Notes: generated by a model from the letters alone, not told the origin. 64,000 bases of DNA from Epiperipatus broadwayi (GCA_028023455.1 JAQFVV010012441.1:3903911-3967910); one strand, 5' to 3'; positions 35,006 to 49,231 are shown, counted from the first letter of the stretch. A program made the numbers and translations.

Positions 35006-38000
35006 TCTAGATAAAAAATCGCAGAAAGGAGTATGCTATTAACTGAAAGGAGACCCTTTGATAGCTCTTGGAGACCTTAAAGGAACTGAGCAGGGCAAAT
35101 TCCTAAATTTTCACTCCATACATTCTTGTTGTTGCAGCTATTATTACTATGTGATTATTCATATAATATACAAACATGGATGGACTGTCACCAACATGCA
35201 TTAACCAACATGGTGAGTTTATTGAATTTTTACCTCTGAGTTTAAGATCAAGAAACACCATGGTCTTTTTTCTCAGTTGCCTCATAAGGCAAAATGAATG
35301 TTTGTGTAAATGATAAATATTTTCCCAGTAGATATATACAATCATGACCTACAAAAATAAATCATGGCCCTTATTCCCAGCCTCCAACCAAGGCAGTGGT
35401 TGGTGGCCAAAGGTGGAAGATGCTAAGAATCCATGATTGTGAACCCAGGCTGCCATTTGAGTTTTGATAATGACTTTTTATTTAGATACTTACAACAGCA
35501 GATCACTTTCAAGTGAAGAAAGATTGCAAAAATTAGAAGAACAGTCATATTAAATGGGGCATTATTGGACTTTGTGAAGTTAGAAGGTGAAGAAAAAGTG
35601 GACATGTACTCAATTATAAAGCTACTAATATTGAAAATACAAGTGGAGTAAGATTCATTATAAATAAAAAATGAAAAAACAACATTGTGGAGATTGATGG
35701 TGTATCGGATAGAGTGACAAGATTAGTTATATAACTTAATAGCAGATTCCAAATCCAGATAATTCAGGTTTATGCCCCAACAAGTTCTCATAGTGATGAA
35801 GTAATAGAAGACTTTTATATGGATGTACAAAATGCTTTTGATCAGATTAAACACCTTTTAAAATGGTTATGGGAGACTTTAATTCTTGGTAAACAAATGA
35901 AAGATGAAAGTGCTGTAGGTAATTTTGGTTATGGTAATAGAAATGAGAGAGGACATAGACTAGTGGAGTTTGCTGAAAAAGAAAAACTTTATATTATGAA
36001 TTCTTTTTTTAAGACAAATGTTAAAAGGAAATGGACATAGAAACATCCAAATGAAGCTACAGCAGAATTGGATTATATTTTGACTAACAGAAAATACATA
36101 TTTTAAGGTTGTAATGTTCTTAATAAATTTGACACAGGAAGTGAACATCGATTAGTAAGATACGTGTTAATGCAAACTAGAGAGGCAAAAATTATTAAGA
36201 AAAACAATTTTTACAGCTGATATTCCTAATCTTCAGAAACATTCTAATGAATTTAAATTAGAACTTATAAATCGGTTTTAAGTATTAGTAGATTTTGAAC
36301 ATGATTCAAATTTGAATAAAATTAATATGAAAATAACTGATACACTTTTAAAAATTGCAATAAAGATAGTTGGTAAACAAAAACAACAATTTATCAATAA
36401 AATTTCTACTGAGACTAGAGAATTTATGAAGAAAAAAAGGAATATGAAGATATACAAAAATGATTCATTAAAAGAGGTTGAATATCTCGAATTTTTGTAA
36501 AATGGTGCGGAAAAGAGTTGAAAATGATATAAGAAAGTATAACTGTGAACTAGCAAGGAAAGCTGTAGAAGAGAATAAAATTCTCAAAAATGTAAAATAA
36601 CATTTTGGTATTGGTAGGAAATTTATATCTGCAATAAGAAAAAAAAAAGATGGAATTATTATTAACGAGAGAGATGACATCATAAAATGGGTAAAAGACT
36701 TTTATCAAGAATTATATAGTAATAAAGAACAAGTACCTCCTATATCTATTACATCTTCTGAATTGTGCAGAATGTTAAATAAAGAAGTGAGATATGCAAT
36801 TAAATGTATGAAGAAAAGAAAGGCTCCAGGTAATGTTGGAATTATAATTGATATATTAAAAAAAGTAGTTGAAGAAATATAAATTTTTTTTTAGCAAAGT
36901 TAGATACCAAATGTCTAAATGATAAAGATGTACCAGATGATTGGAAGATTGCAGTATTAATATTAATAATTAAGAACGGTGATAAAGAAGATATTAGAAA
37001 TTACAGACCTATCAGCCTTTTATCAGTTTTATACAAAATTTTTTACCAAGATAATTACAACTCATCTACAGAGAACATTGAATATCCACCAACCAAAAGA
37101 ACAAGCTGGATTTAAAGTGGTTTTAATACAGTGGATCATATCCTGGTATTGAGAGAAGTTATAGAAAGTACAAATGAATATGAGTTGCCATTATGCTTTG
37201 GATTTGTGGATTATGAAAAGGCATTTGATTCTGTAAACATTTTTTCAGTGATTAAAGCATTGAATCACCAAGATATAGATTAAGGATATTGTCATATTTT
37301 AAAAAAATATTTATAAAAATGCAACAGCAACAATTAGATTACATAATGATATTGGGAAGGTCAACATTGAGAAGGGTGTAAGGACAGGATGACTTTATAT
37401 CTCCAAAACTATTTACGGCACTGCTGTAAGAAGTATTTTGTGGATTAAAATGGGAAGCTAAAGGAATGAAAATAAATGAAGATTATTTAAGTCATTTAGA
37501 TTTTGCAGATGATGTAGTTGTTTTTGCAAATAATGTGTTAGAGTTGCAGGAAATGTTGTAGGAGTTATCAGATGAAAGTAGAAAATTAGGACTAAAAATA
37601 CATGTTAAAAAGACTAAAGTAATGTTTAATGGACTTTCTCAAAATATAACAATAAAGATTGATTACGATGAGTTAGAAGAAGTTAACAGTTACAAATACC
37701 TTGGTCAGATTATTAATACAGATGAAAACATAATGGATGAAACTAAACATATAATTAAACTTGGTTGGAGTGCTTTTGGTAGAAATAACTTGATACTAAA
37801 AGGAAATATGCTATGTGTTTGAAAAGAAGGTTTTTAATAAATGTGTTTTACCAGTTTTTACTTATGGATTTAAGATTTGGATACTTAATAAAAAAGCAAT
37901 ACAGAGACTTCAGACCACTCAAAGAAGTATGGAGAGATGCATGTTAGGAGTAACAAGAAGAGATTGGAAATGCAATAATGAGTAAGAGAACAAACATGTG

Positions 38001-38267
38001 TTACTGAACTCATTAAAAAAAATTAAAAGACTAAAGTAGAGTTGGATTGGATATATTGCTAGAAGAGATGATAATAGGTGGACAATTGAAATCTTAAACT
38101 GAATTCCAAGAAATTGTAAAAAACCCAAAAAGTGACCACATGTTAGATGGATGGATGAAATAAGAAAGTGTGCAGGGGTGATATGAAGAAGAGAAGCTAA
38201 TGATTAGAGATGGATTGAACTTGGAGAGACCTTCATCCTGCAGTGAATTGATAATGGTTGATGATGA
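35006..38267 (+). mobile_element. RTE LINE copy 2, non-inverted 5' region, decayed
   Basis: Closely related to copy 1 along its length. The 5' region (35020-35340) is in the opposite orientation to copy 1 and continues into a segment absent from copy 1 (35341-35547) that encodes the endonuclease start TYNSRSLSSEERLQKLEEQ. The 3' end is gttgatgatgatgat. It lies inside X copy A. A short shared tttgatt at both ends may be the target duplication. Confidence 0.88.
35480..38260 (+). pseudogene. RTE copy 2 endonuclease and reverse transcriptase, broken
   Basis: Aligned to copy 1, the frame is interrupted by many stops and indels (for example near 35550, 36040, 36590, 36880, 37280). GDFN is damaged by a deletion at about 35875. 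AFDSV and FADD (about 37505) remain readable. It cannot encode a functional enzyme. It is useful as the source of the missing endonuclease N-terminus when reconstructing family history. Confidence 0.88.
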
Positions 38268-38764
38268 TGATTTGATTGTTTTTACTTGTATAATATTTGT
38301 GTGTTTGTTTTCATTTTTGATAGAAACTATGATTGTTTTAAACATATTGGACAAAATAACTAAAACACATGGTATTGAAGATGTAGGATAGTGTCTGTTA
38401 TCCTTTATTGTGTTGTATCAGTGGTAGTTTTGATGCTCTCCTTAGACATCAAAATGATAAAGAGTGTATTCTAAATCTTTACCATAGAATGAATATTAGA
38501 CACTCACTGTAATTGTTTTTCTGCATTCTAATATGAAATATTTATCATAAAATTGGGAACTTTTATGTTTTCTATTTTATGCACAGTTGACAATTAATAA
38601 AGTGTTATAATTTTTGAACATTTTTATAAATACACCCTGAAAATTCTAATCTGTTCTCATATGGCTAAATTATGATAATAGGCAAAAAATATTGTACAAT
38701 AAATCTTTCTTAATCATTGTTTTTATGTTGATATTCATAACTGTCACAAACAATTTCTGCCTAG

Positions 38765-40153
38765 GTATTTAAATAAATGAGTGTTTTTTCTCTGCATAAT
38801 TCTTTTTTTATTACCACTTAAAAATAAAGAGTTTGACTAGGTCATTGAGGTCAAAGATAAATCCCTGAAAATATAAGATTGATCCCTTTAAATTTTTTAC
38901 TTCCATTTTACTATTCTCCACATATTTGAACCATAGGACATGTCTTTTCATGTTTTGAGGCAATAAAATATATTTTTGTAATATGTTTTTATTATTTTAT
39001 TTTATATGTAACTTACATTAAAAATAATTTAAATTTTTTGGATCATTTATGTGCTAAACTATTGTTTTTGAAATTTTCCATCCCCTGCATGTTTTTGTCT
39101 TGACAAAGTGTTTATTTTTTTATGTTAATAAAATATCCATAATGTTTTATTTCTAATAAGTCAGAATTACTGATAACATGTATTTATTAATAAACACCAT
39201 ACAAAAAATGTTGAGAAAATATTTTTAATAAAATGTCAAATTCAATTTTATAACCAGAAGCACATATTTTCTTTTATCATTTAATTTATGAGTTTTTTTC
39301 CTAATAATTTTTTTAATGATACATTTGCTAATTACTAATATTTGTTAAATATTGTTTTCAAAATTTTGATTTTTGCTAAGTTTTTTTGGTCATTTCCTAA
39401 TTAGTAATATGTATGACATTTTCATTTCTAGAGATATTTGATTTTTTTTATCTTTGGAAACATAATTGTGCTAATATTTCTTGGTCATTTAATAATAATA
39501 CTGGCTAAATATTATATTTTTGTATTGGGTTGCCTTAGTAACTTAATTTTTTGATCATATGATTAATCCAATAGATTTTTTCATTGATATATTTGCTATT
39601 TACTAATATTTGATAAATATTGTTTTGAAATTTTGATTATTGCTAATTTTGTGATCATTTCTTATTTACTAATATTGATATTTTGATTTATAAATGTATG
39701 TGGCATTATTTGATTGTTCTTGGTTTTATGATATTTGTGTTATTGTTTTAATTTTTAATGGAAATTATCATTTTTTAAACATATTGGACAAAATAAGTGA
39801 AACATATGGTATCAATGCTGAAAAATACTGTGTGCTAACCTTTATTGCTTGGTTGTAGCAGTAGTAGTTTTAGTGCTTTTGTTAGACATTAAAATGGTCA
39901 AGAATGTATTATAAATCTCTACCATAGAATAAATATTAGACACTGTTATTACTTTTCTGCAGACATTGTGATATAAAATATTTAACATAAAATTGCAAAA
40001 TTTTGTTTTATATTTTATATGCAGTTGACAAGCAATAAACTGTTATAATTTTTGAACATATTCATAAATAAATGTTTCTCTGTAAATTCTAGTCTATGTT
40101 CATGTGGTTCTTAATCATTGTTTTTAAGTTCTTATTCATAACTTTCACAAACA
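38765..40153 (+). repeat. Repeat X, copy B, uninterrupted
   Basis: The one X copy here without insertions, about 1.39 kb. It follows X copy A head to tail. Its second half contains internally repeated steps of the type ctaatatttg...aaatattgtttt...aattttgat (39340 and 39605). No ORF, no terminal inverted repeats and no target duplication were found. Confidence 0.8.
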
Positions 40154-40268
40154 ATCCTGGAAATTTAAATTTAGAAGATGGTTCAGACTTAAATGAAATC
40201 ATTAAGAAACTAACTAATAGAGTGTTTAGAACTGCAACAAAGATAGTTGATACAAAAAGTAAAAATAC

Positions 40269-42442
40269 AAATATTTCAATATACACCTTTACCCTGCTTA
40301 GCAAGAGCAATTGGTTCCCCAAAACTTATCGTTAAGCAAGAATATCACCTGCAGAATAAGCACTAATGGTTGTCTATGGGGATAAAATTGTCTTGTTACT
40401 TCAGCTAAAATATCACATTATAAGTTGGGCATTTTACATTAAAAAAACAACTTATTGAATACATATACAAATTAAAAAACCCTTAACGTATGTTATATGC
40501 TTGTGCAAACTGTGCTTATTCACTTAAAATATATATTTATGTATGTATGATAATGCAACTTAAATCTATTTAAAAAAAAACAAAAACAACTTAAATTGTT
40601 ACTTGCTGTGACCAATTCACCAATCATCATTATCCAGTTTAGTTTCCAAGGTCAAAGATTTTCTTATTTTTTTTGTGGTCATATTAGTTGCTAAGATGAC
40701 TTTAAACAAAATCTTTTAAAAAATTATGTTAATATTGCTAAAAAATACAGCAAAATAGACAGAGAAGTCTTGCATTGGTGGTCGAGAGGTCAGCGCGACT
40801 GCCTTATAAGCAGTTGCCCGGGTTGCGGGTTCGCGTCCCGGCCGATGCTATGACACATGAGAAAAAAAAAATAGACAGAGAAAGTGAAACTAAACTAGCA
40901 TGTAATAATTGTTTTGTATTCTTACGCACAACTGGTTTTTTACACTGAAAAAAAATCCATACTGAAGTTTTAATTTTTAAAAACAATGTTTAATAACAAA
41001 TCATTCGACTGATCATAACGTCTTGTTATTTATCATTAGTATAACAAGAGCCAAATAAACATACAATGCTTTACAAAAAAATAATGGCAGTCAACTTTAA
41101 AAAAAAAATATCAGTGTATTGAAAAATGGAAATAAAAAATCTAATGCCTTTTGAGTTTGTATATTGTAATCAATATTTAAGGATTTTGTTACAATGTGTA
41201 CTATGCTGATTTAAATAAACAAATATGATAGCTATAGCAGGTTCTTTTAGAAATGACCAGTCACTATTTTATCAAGTGCAGCAATTATGTTTTTGCAATG
41301 ACTTAGCAATTTATCAAATAGTACAATACATTTTGGCGGGAGAATTACGGACTATTTAAGTAAAAATTAAAGGTATTAGTTTTAATCACTTTATTTGTAT
41401 TGCATTTTCATTATACACAGTACATTATTAGTTGCAAAAAATCACCCCCCCCCCCCAATATATGAAATAAGACGGATAGCAGTTTTGATTTAATTGAAAT
41501 TAGCATTCATAAAGATTTTAATCCAAAATTGATTTTCTGAAATTTTAGCTAATATTTATACTGTAAACAATTTAAAATTTAATATTGACAGTACATATGA
41601 CCAAAAATTATTTTTAATTCTATACCGAATGAAATTTATATATTTTTCTCGATATTGCTTTTTTTATTATACACGTCTGATAAATGTCTCCATTGCTTGG
41701 ATATCTAAAAAAATTAAAATATGATTTAAAATCGAGGAAGCAAAGTAAGTGTTATTTAATTTACATTTAGTTATTTTTGATATTACTTGTATAAATCTGA
41801 AATTGTTTTATCCTCTTTGCTCCCCCCTTTTTTTAGTGAAAATATTTTAGATTAGCGACGGTAGCAGTTTCAATTGGACAGAAAATTTTTAATTCAAAAT
41901 TAATTTGACTGAATATTTTAGCTAATACATGTACTGTATATTTTTAATTTTATGCTAACGAATTTGTGTTGATTTACATTCGTGTACTGAATGAACCTTT
42001 TTATTTTTTTGCTTCTGTAATCATTAACAATGAAAATCTTTACTTTGGATATGTTATTAATGAAGCATTAATTGTCTTGTAAAAATGCTGGGTGAAAATT
42101 CAAGAAAATACTGTCCATTCATTATTCATATTTTAAGCTTATAATCAAAATATTGAATTCAGCACTATAATGTTGAGTTTTATGGATAAAATACATACGG
42201 AACAATTGCAGCATGAAAGTCACTAGTATTTTGTTTTTGGATGAGATGACTTTTATAACGATTCTATGATGTCATAAGTGTTACAAAATAGCTGCCAAAC
42301 ATTTTTAGTTATGATCGATCGTTATAGTGAATAATAGATTGTAAATCAAAAAATACTGAGTACAAATTGATGATGACCGTTATTGTGAATCATCATATAA
42401 AGGCCAAGAACTATGCAGGGTGAAGATGTAATCCATTAAAAA
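40269..42442. other. 2.2-kb insertion in RTE copy 3, contains SINE 3
   Basis: Unclassified AT-rich sequence without a coding frame of note. Two diverged tandem units about 400 bp apart can be seen (blocks around gtagcagttt, tttagctaata and actgaatgaa at about 41475-41650 and 41870-42000). A run of twelve C bases occurs at about 41444. Element type unknown. Confidence 0.5.
40752..40882 (+). mobile_element. tRNA-derived SINE, copy 3, with 15-bp target duplication
   Basis: Body 40767-40867 is flanked by exact aaaatagacagagaa at 40752-40766 and 40868-40882. Boxes A (tggtcgagaggt) and B (gggttcgcgtccc) are intact. Compared with copies 1 and 2 it lacks a few bases in the middle (ccttataagcagttg). 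Confidence 0.95.
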
Positions 42443-42747
42443 GAATTGGATTTTTAAAGTGTTAGTAAATAAAGAAAAATAGAATTAATTATGATATAAG
42501 AAAATATAATTCAAGGAAAATAATAAGAGAGAATAAAAATATCTGAAATGTACACCAATATTTTGGCGTTGAAAAAATAATTGTGTTTTGTAATAAGAAA
42601 AAAAGATAAAATTATTACTAAAAGTGTGTGGAATTGTTCTATAAAGAATTATATATAACTATAATTATAGGGGATTCAAACAAAGATTTTCAAGTTCCCT
42701 TCAGATCTCCATTGGCAAAAATTAATAAAAAACAAAGCATCCACTAC

Positions 42748-43341
42748 AATCATTATGTATTATACAGGGTATATGAGTGCATACTTTCACATCACCATCC
42801 ACTCTCCACTCTATCTCATAACACTGATACACTTGAACACATATATGTTGAAAAGATAAATAATCACCAATATATGTATTTCATGCTAAATCAGCAATCA
42901 TCAGTTGGTCCAGATTATCATCTCTACACACATATGCTATAAGTGCTCAGATATATATTAAGATAGTCAATCTTCATACTTTAATGGACAGGCTTCAATC
43001 TACTCCACACTGCAACTCTTCAACCATTCCATTCAATTGAATAAATTGAAGCCTGTCCATTAAAGTATGAAGATTGGTTATCTTAATATATATCTGAGCA
43101 CTTATAGCATATATGTGTAGAGATGGTAATCTGAACCAACTGATGATTGCTGGTTTAGCATGAAATACGTATATTGGTGATTATTTATCTTTTTGACATA
43201 TATGTGTTCAAGTGTATCAGTGTTATGAGATAGAGTGGAGAGTGGTGGGTGGTGTGAAAGTCTGTGCTCATATACCCTATACATTACATATATAGACACA
43301 GGTATATAATAAGCCTGTGTTTCAGTTAATCATTATGTATT
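42748..43341. mobile_element. Foldback element, family F2, with 14-bp target duplication
   Basis: Body 42762-43327 is flanked by exact aatcattatgtatt at 42748-42761 and 43328-43341. Inverted arms of about 260 bp run from about 42764 to 43020 and from 43045 to 43305, sharing for example caccaatatatgtattt with its complement, and gcctgtccattaaagtatg. The right end adds a small hairpin (cacaggtatataataagcctgtg region). The long frames on each strand are products of the arms, not genes. It interrupts RTE copy 3. Confidence 0.88.
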
Positions 43342-44348
43342 CTAAATTATTCAAGTTTTAAATAGAGAAGTGAGATATGCAATTTAATGAATGAAAAAGG
43401 AAAAAAAAGTCCAGGAAATAGGGAATTATATTCATATATCAAAAAATTGGGTGAAGCAATAAAAAATTGCTATCAAAATTATAAACTAAATATCTACCTG
43501 ATAAAGATGTATCATATAATTGGTAAAATGAAGTAAAGACATTTAAGAAAGATGATAAAAAGATATTAGAAATTATCTATTTATCAGTCTTTTATCAGTT
43601 CTATGCAAAATCTTTACCAAGTAATTACAGCTGTCTATAGCAAACCAAAAAGTTCAAGCTGGATTTTAAAGTGGTTTTTAGTAAAGTATATACATCCAAA
43701 TATTAAGAGAAGTTATGGTTAAAAAAACAACGAATGTGAATTGCCATTATGCTTTGGATTTGTAGATTATAATGACATTTAATTATATAAGACAATGATT
43801 ATAGCAGTGGAACATCAATATTTATCAAAATGCAACAGCAATTATAATATGATATATTGATACTACAAAGATTAATACTGAGAAGAATGTATGATAAGAT
43901 GATTTTATATCTTCAACTTTTTACAGCAATTTGGCAAGAAGTATTTTGTGGATTAAAATGAGACGGTAAGGAAGTCCAAATAAATGGAAATTATTTAATT
44001 TATCTAGATTTTGAAAATGATGTGCTGATAAGATCCTCTTCTCAAATATTTCATTTTTATGGAAGTGATAATAATATTACTTAGATTTTACTTCACATCG
44101 TTTTTATTATATATTCATTAATCAATTCAAGATATTAATAGTTTTTGGTTTTGTACTCTTTACAATATGGATTTTATTTTTATTTATAACATATGAAACA
44201 TTTTTGGGTATATTTAAGGAAGAAAAATTCTATATCATAATTATTTTCACTAAAAAGAAGAGACTTCTAATGTTACAATTATTATTTTTGCGACATATAT
44301 TTAATCTTAATATTAAAAAATATAGTGAGTTTTTTAATTTTTTTTAAT

Positions 44349-45095
44349 ATGGTTAACTGTAACATTTGTAATTTATCTGTATTGTGTACCGATTTTTGTC
44401 AAGGTTATTTCCATTTCCATTGTTCAGCAGTAAAAGGATCTACTTATAGAAATATGAGCAATACCAGTAAAAAATCCTGGAGATGTCAAGAATGCAAAAA
44501 CCAAAAGGGCTCTAAGATTGAAAGTCAGAGTGATAATTCCCTTTGAGAAGAAATGGCTAAAATTAAAAAAATAATAAGATGGAAACAAAAATTAATTTGA
44601 TTAATGTCTTAAAGTGTCATTTTGACCAATTAAAAGAATCAATGGAATTTTTATCTGATAAGTATGATGAAATATTTAAAAGATTTATAATTCATGAAAA
44701 GGAAATAATAAAATTAAAGATAGATTGCAAAAGCTTGAGGACGATAAAAATAAACATCAATTAAAATTAGCCTCCTCTATTGAAATACAAGGTTTAATCT
44801 CTAAAGAAATTGAAGATAAGTTCGATATATTTAATTTTCTTAAGAATAAATTGGACATGAAGAATTTTGATATATAGAGTAAAAAATAAATTTACGGAAA
44901 GAGATCCTATCATAAAAATTGAATTTTCAGGTATTGATTACGCTAAAAAATGGCTAAATAAAAAAAAAAAAAGAAAAAGATTATTTTAAAAAAATAAAGA
45001 AATTTATAATGATTTGATTACTCAAGATAAAAGAGATAAAAGAATATATATTAATGAATCTTTAATGGAAATAAAAGTTATTATGGAAAACTAAA
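44349..45095 (+). pseudogene. LINE ORF1 relic with PHD-like zinc finger
   Basis: From the ATG at 44349: C-x2-C pairs and a histidine in the order CNIC, C..FC, H..C, C..C (CNICNLSVLCTDFC, FHFHC, WRCQEC), the PHD layout found in ORF1 of CR1-group LINEs. A stop at 44546 separates it from a helix-rich, Lys/Glu-rich part (44579-44764: LKESMEFLSDKYDEIFKRF) likely to be a coiled coil, and from later pieces (to about 45095). It would have bound element RNA. Confidence 0.75.
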
Positions 45096-45414
45096 AATGT
45101 AGCAAAAAAAAAAAAAAATTATAAATATATATGAATTAAAAATGGACAATTTTTTTTTGTAAAACAAAATGATGGGGAGGAAAATATATATATAGAATGA
45201 AAGTGGCTTTATTAATATTTTGTGAGTTCTATTTTAAATGTTTTGAATATATTCTAATACAAAATAGATATTGATGATACTTATGTAAAGAATTTTAATA
45301 TATTTGAAGATCGGGAAATTAAAGAATTTAGTATTGAAAAAAAATATTTATAATATATTCCATGTTAATCATCAAAGTATATAAAAAAATAAGGTGAATT
45401 AATTGCAACTGTAT

Positions 45415-48400
45415 ATTCTTACATTAACTTGATTGATTTTGTAATATTAACTGAAACAAATATAAAAAGTGCACTAGAGAGAGCCAAGGACTCCAGTTGA
45501 CTGTTTCTGGCTCCTCGTTTTAGTTCCTTTTTTTAAAGTTTAATTCTATTTTTTTTTTTTTTAAAAAAAAAACTATTTACTAATCATTGTTAAAAAATCA
45601 TATATATAAAAAATAAAGCAGCTAATTTTTATATTATAAATTATAAAAAAAATTGCATATTATAGAAATCATAGAAAAGGTGGAGGTGTTTTTATTAGAG
45701 AAAATATTTTCGTTGAAAAACCGGAAGTCAATTTTAACAGTTTTGAAGCGATTTATATAATATATGAATTAAATAGCAGTAATGTTATGTTACTAGCAGT
45801 TTTCAGACTACTAGATAATGATGATAAAATGTTTATAGATGAATTAAAACCATGGTTAAAATGTTTTAAACTAACTAATCACAAAATAATACTTATAGGT
45901 GATATGAACATTGATTTATGTAAAGTTTTTAAAACAATTGAAGATTATGTAAATGCATTAGCTACTTATGAGGTACTTTGCCATGTTAAAACATACGCAA
46001 GAGAAGAAATTATAATGAGTAATACAGTTTCTTTATGTAATGATCATATTAATATAAATCCAATGAAAAATAATATTTTAACTGCTGTTATTAAAGAAAA
46101 GATTTCTTATCATTATTTTACATTTATATGTATTCTAAACAAAATACAACATAATATAATATCAGAAATAATGGAAAATAAGTTGATATTATGTAATAAT
46201 AAATTAATTAGAAATTTTTTAGAAGGACCTGACTGGAATAAAGTCAAAAAAGTTAATGACATTAATACTATATATCAGAAGTTTGTAGAAATTTTCAAAG
46301 ATGTATACACAAAAAATCACTGCAATTAAAAATAATAATAAAAAGTTCCATATTAATTGTATAAATAAAAAAATATTGAAATTAATAAAAAAAAAACAAT
46401 TTATGGGAAGAATGTAAAAAAAACAACAACAACTAAACAAAACCATGATTTGTATTTTTATATTGGACTATTTCTATCATCTAATATGCTTATTGAATGT
46501 CTTTAGAAAAAATTAACTTTATTTAAATATTTCAAATACATTCAATTGTTAGTAATAGCACATCAAACAGGTTAGTATATGCACAATGTTTCAGGAGGTG
46601 GCCTGACCAGTGACAATACTAGCATGGAATTCAAATCTGAACCTGATGGCTCATTTAGTTAGAGCATTATCTTAAAATTCAATACTCAAGAATCTAAGGG
46701 TCCAGGTTCAGATCCCATACTAGTACTGCCACTGGTCAGGCCATCAACACCTGAAGACGAGGGAAGAATAATACCTCTCAAAATGTTGTGCATATACTAA
46801 TCTCTTTGATGTGCTATTACTAACAGTTGAATGTATTTTAAATATTTAAATAAAGTTAATTTTTTTCAAAGACATTCAATATGTATATTAGATGATGGAA
46901 ATAGTCCAATATAAAAATCCAACTAGAACACCATTATCACAAACGTGCAGGAAAACACAAAATCATGATTTATTTCTTAAATATAAGGCATTAAGAAATG
47001 AAGTTAATTCTATGATAAGGTCAAAGAAAAGATTGTTTTATAATAAATTTTTTAATGAAAATAGAGTTGACATAAAAAAAACTTGGAGAAAAATAAATGA
47101 AATATTATTAAAGAAATCATGTTCTATAAATGATGAAGATTTAAAAAAAATATTTTAATATAAATAATAGTTTTCTTCTAGCAAATACTTTTAAAAATAT
47201 ATTTGTAAAAAGAATTAGCAAACTAAAACAAATTGATTACAATAATAATATTTCGAAAACATATAATAGTCAACCTAATTTAATGTTTATCCCAAATTTA
47301 AATGAAAAAGATTTATGTGAAATAATAAAAGAATGTAGAGTTAATATAAGCACAGGTATAGATACAATCAGAATAGTGGACATAAAAAATAACAGGACAT
47401 TCTATCACGTTATAATTTATAAGGTTAATAAAATAATAAAAAATAGTCAGTTTCCTATATTATTAAAAACATCTGTAGGAAGACCAGTTTATAAACCTGA
47501 AACTAAAAATTATTTCAATAACTATAGAACTATATTTATTTTTCCTTCAATTGCTAAAGTAATAGAAAAACACATTTATAAAATAATTAAAATATTTTTA
47601 ATTAAAAATAATTTTTTTAATTAAAACCAGTATGGGTTCATAGAAAAAAGAAATACAACTATGTTATTAGAAAATTTTACAGAACTCTAATTTTAGATAT
47701 TTTTAAGGCTTTTGATATTATTGAGCTTAAGCTATTGATTCACAATGTACAAAATTGTGGGGTTAGAGGAAAATTGTTCAGTTGTTAAAAAAATTATTTA
47801 AATGACGATATGTTGTAGCAAAAATATCAAATGTATCGAATAAGGAGGCAAAAAAAAATACTTGGGGGTTTCTCAAGTTTCTATACTTGGTGCATTGTCG
47901 TTTCTGATTTTCATAAATAATCTAGAAAATATTAATATTGAAGAAGCAATATATTAATATACAGATGATACTGTTATTATGAATGTAAATAGCAATATTA
48001 ATATTGCAATTAAAGAATGTTAAGAAAGTCAGAACAAAATTGTCTTTTGGTGCTTTGAGAGAGGAACATGAAATATATATATATTAGCATTCACAGAAGT
48101 GTTTATATGACAATAATGTAATATGTAATGATAAGTATATAAAAGTACAACATGAAAATATAATAGATATCTTGGAATGATGATAGATGAAAAATGTCTT
48201 GGAAACATCATATAAACATACTAACTAATATATTTAGATATTTCATAACAATATTCTACAAAATGAAAGATATTTTTTCCTTTAAATATTTTTATTGTTA
48301 TATATAAATCTTTAAGTGAATCTTTATTGAGATATGGAATAATGCTTTATGGTTCTGCAAGTTTTTCTAATATTAATAGATTAGCATTACAGCAAAAAAG

Positions 48401-48660
48401 AATAATTGATCTAATAGAAGAAAAATATATCAATAAAGAATTATACAAAAATAATATTTTATTATTCAATCATCTTGTGGATTATATAATTATAAAGGAA
48501 TAATTTTTTGATAGTACTTTCAAAAAATCTTATATAAAACAATTCGAAGTGTGTAATAAATATGGAACTAGAGTAAAAAATAATTATGTTCCTAAATTAT
48601 TTAATAATTTATCTATTGAATTAAGAAGCTTGCAACATTGGAGAGAAATAAAAAAAAATT
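45415..48660 (+). pseudogene. LINE ORF2 relic: endonuclease and reverse transcriptase
   Basis: The endonuclease begins with ILTETNIKS (about 45445) and continues with NHRKGGGVFI (about 45665) and ILIGDMNIDL (about 45890). The reverse transcriptase includes STGIDTIRI (about 47350), NYRTIFIFPSIAKVIEK, LDIFKAFDII (47692), VSILGALSFLIFINNL (47885) and YTDD (47958-47969). A C-terminal part with YKSLSESLLRYGIMLYGS (48305) is typical of the CR1/jockey side of LINEs. It is interrupted by a foldback and by several stops. Confidence 0.78.
46455..46917. mobile_element. Foldback with a tRNA-like centre, inside the PHD-finger LINE
   Basis: Inverted termini of about 90 bp: tttttatattggactattt (46455) and aaatagtccaatataaaaa (ending 46917). 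Inner arms carry gcctgacca/tggtcaggc and tagtatatgcaca/tgtgcatatacta. Between them, 46647-46716 resembles a tRNA of the Ile/Lys kind: an A-box-like tagttagagcat and B-box ggttcagatccc. The short repeat acaaaaccatgattt / acaaaatcatgattt, at about 46438 and 46960, may mark a wider duplicated target. Confidence 0.8.
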
Positions 48661-48969
48661 AAAAATATATTAAAGAGGGGGAAGGGAAATAGTATATAGA
48701 AAAAATACATTAGTATTTAATGTTATAGGTATATTCAATATTTTTATTATATAATTAATATATCATTGCAAATGTGACTTATTGGTGTTATTATAATTAG
48801 CATATTTTATATTATGTTTAAAATTTCTTGTAAATATCTAAAATGTTAAAAAAAATTCTTCTACATAAAAGTGACACTATGGCTTAATAAGAGAATGACA
48901 TATGTAAATATATTTTGAATTATATTCAAATAAATGAATGTAATGAATGTATTTATTTTAATAAACAAT

Positions 48970-49231
<262 letters not shown>

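Larger units (their letters stand above)
34205..38760 (+). repeat. Repeat X, copy A, split by SINE 2 and RTE copy 2
   Basis: Outer parts 34205-35005 and 38268-38760 together match X copy B (38765-40153) in order. The left part has the block around catttaaattaatg...ttgccaca and the gtgctaaactattg block. The right part has the aaacatattggacaaaataa and accatagaat blocks. Insertions are SINE 2 (34563-34675) and RTE copy 2 (about 35006-38267). Noncoding, unknown class. Confidence 0.8.

Noticed and set aside
42628-43299. Matching ~100-codon frame on + and 65-codon frame on -
   Set aside because: They are the two arms of one foldback element read on opposite strands, which is why the peptides look alike.
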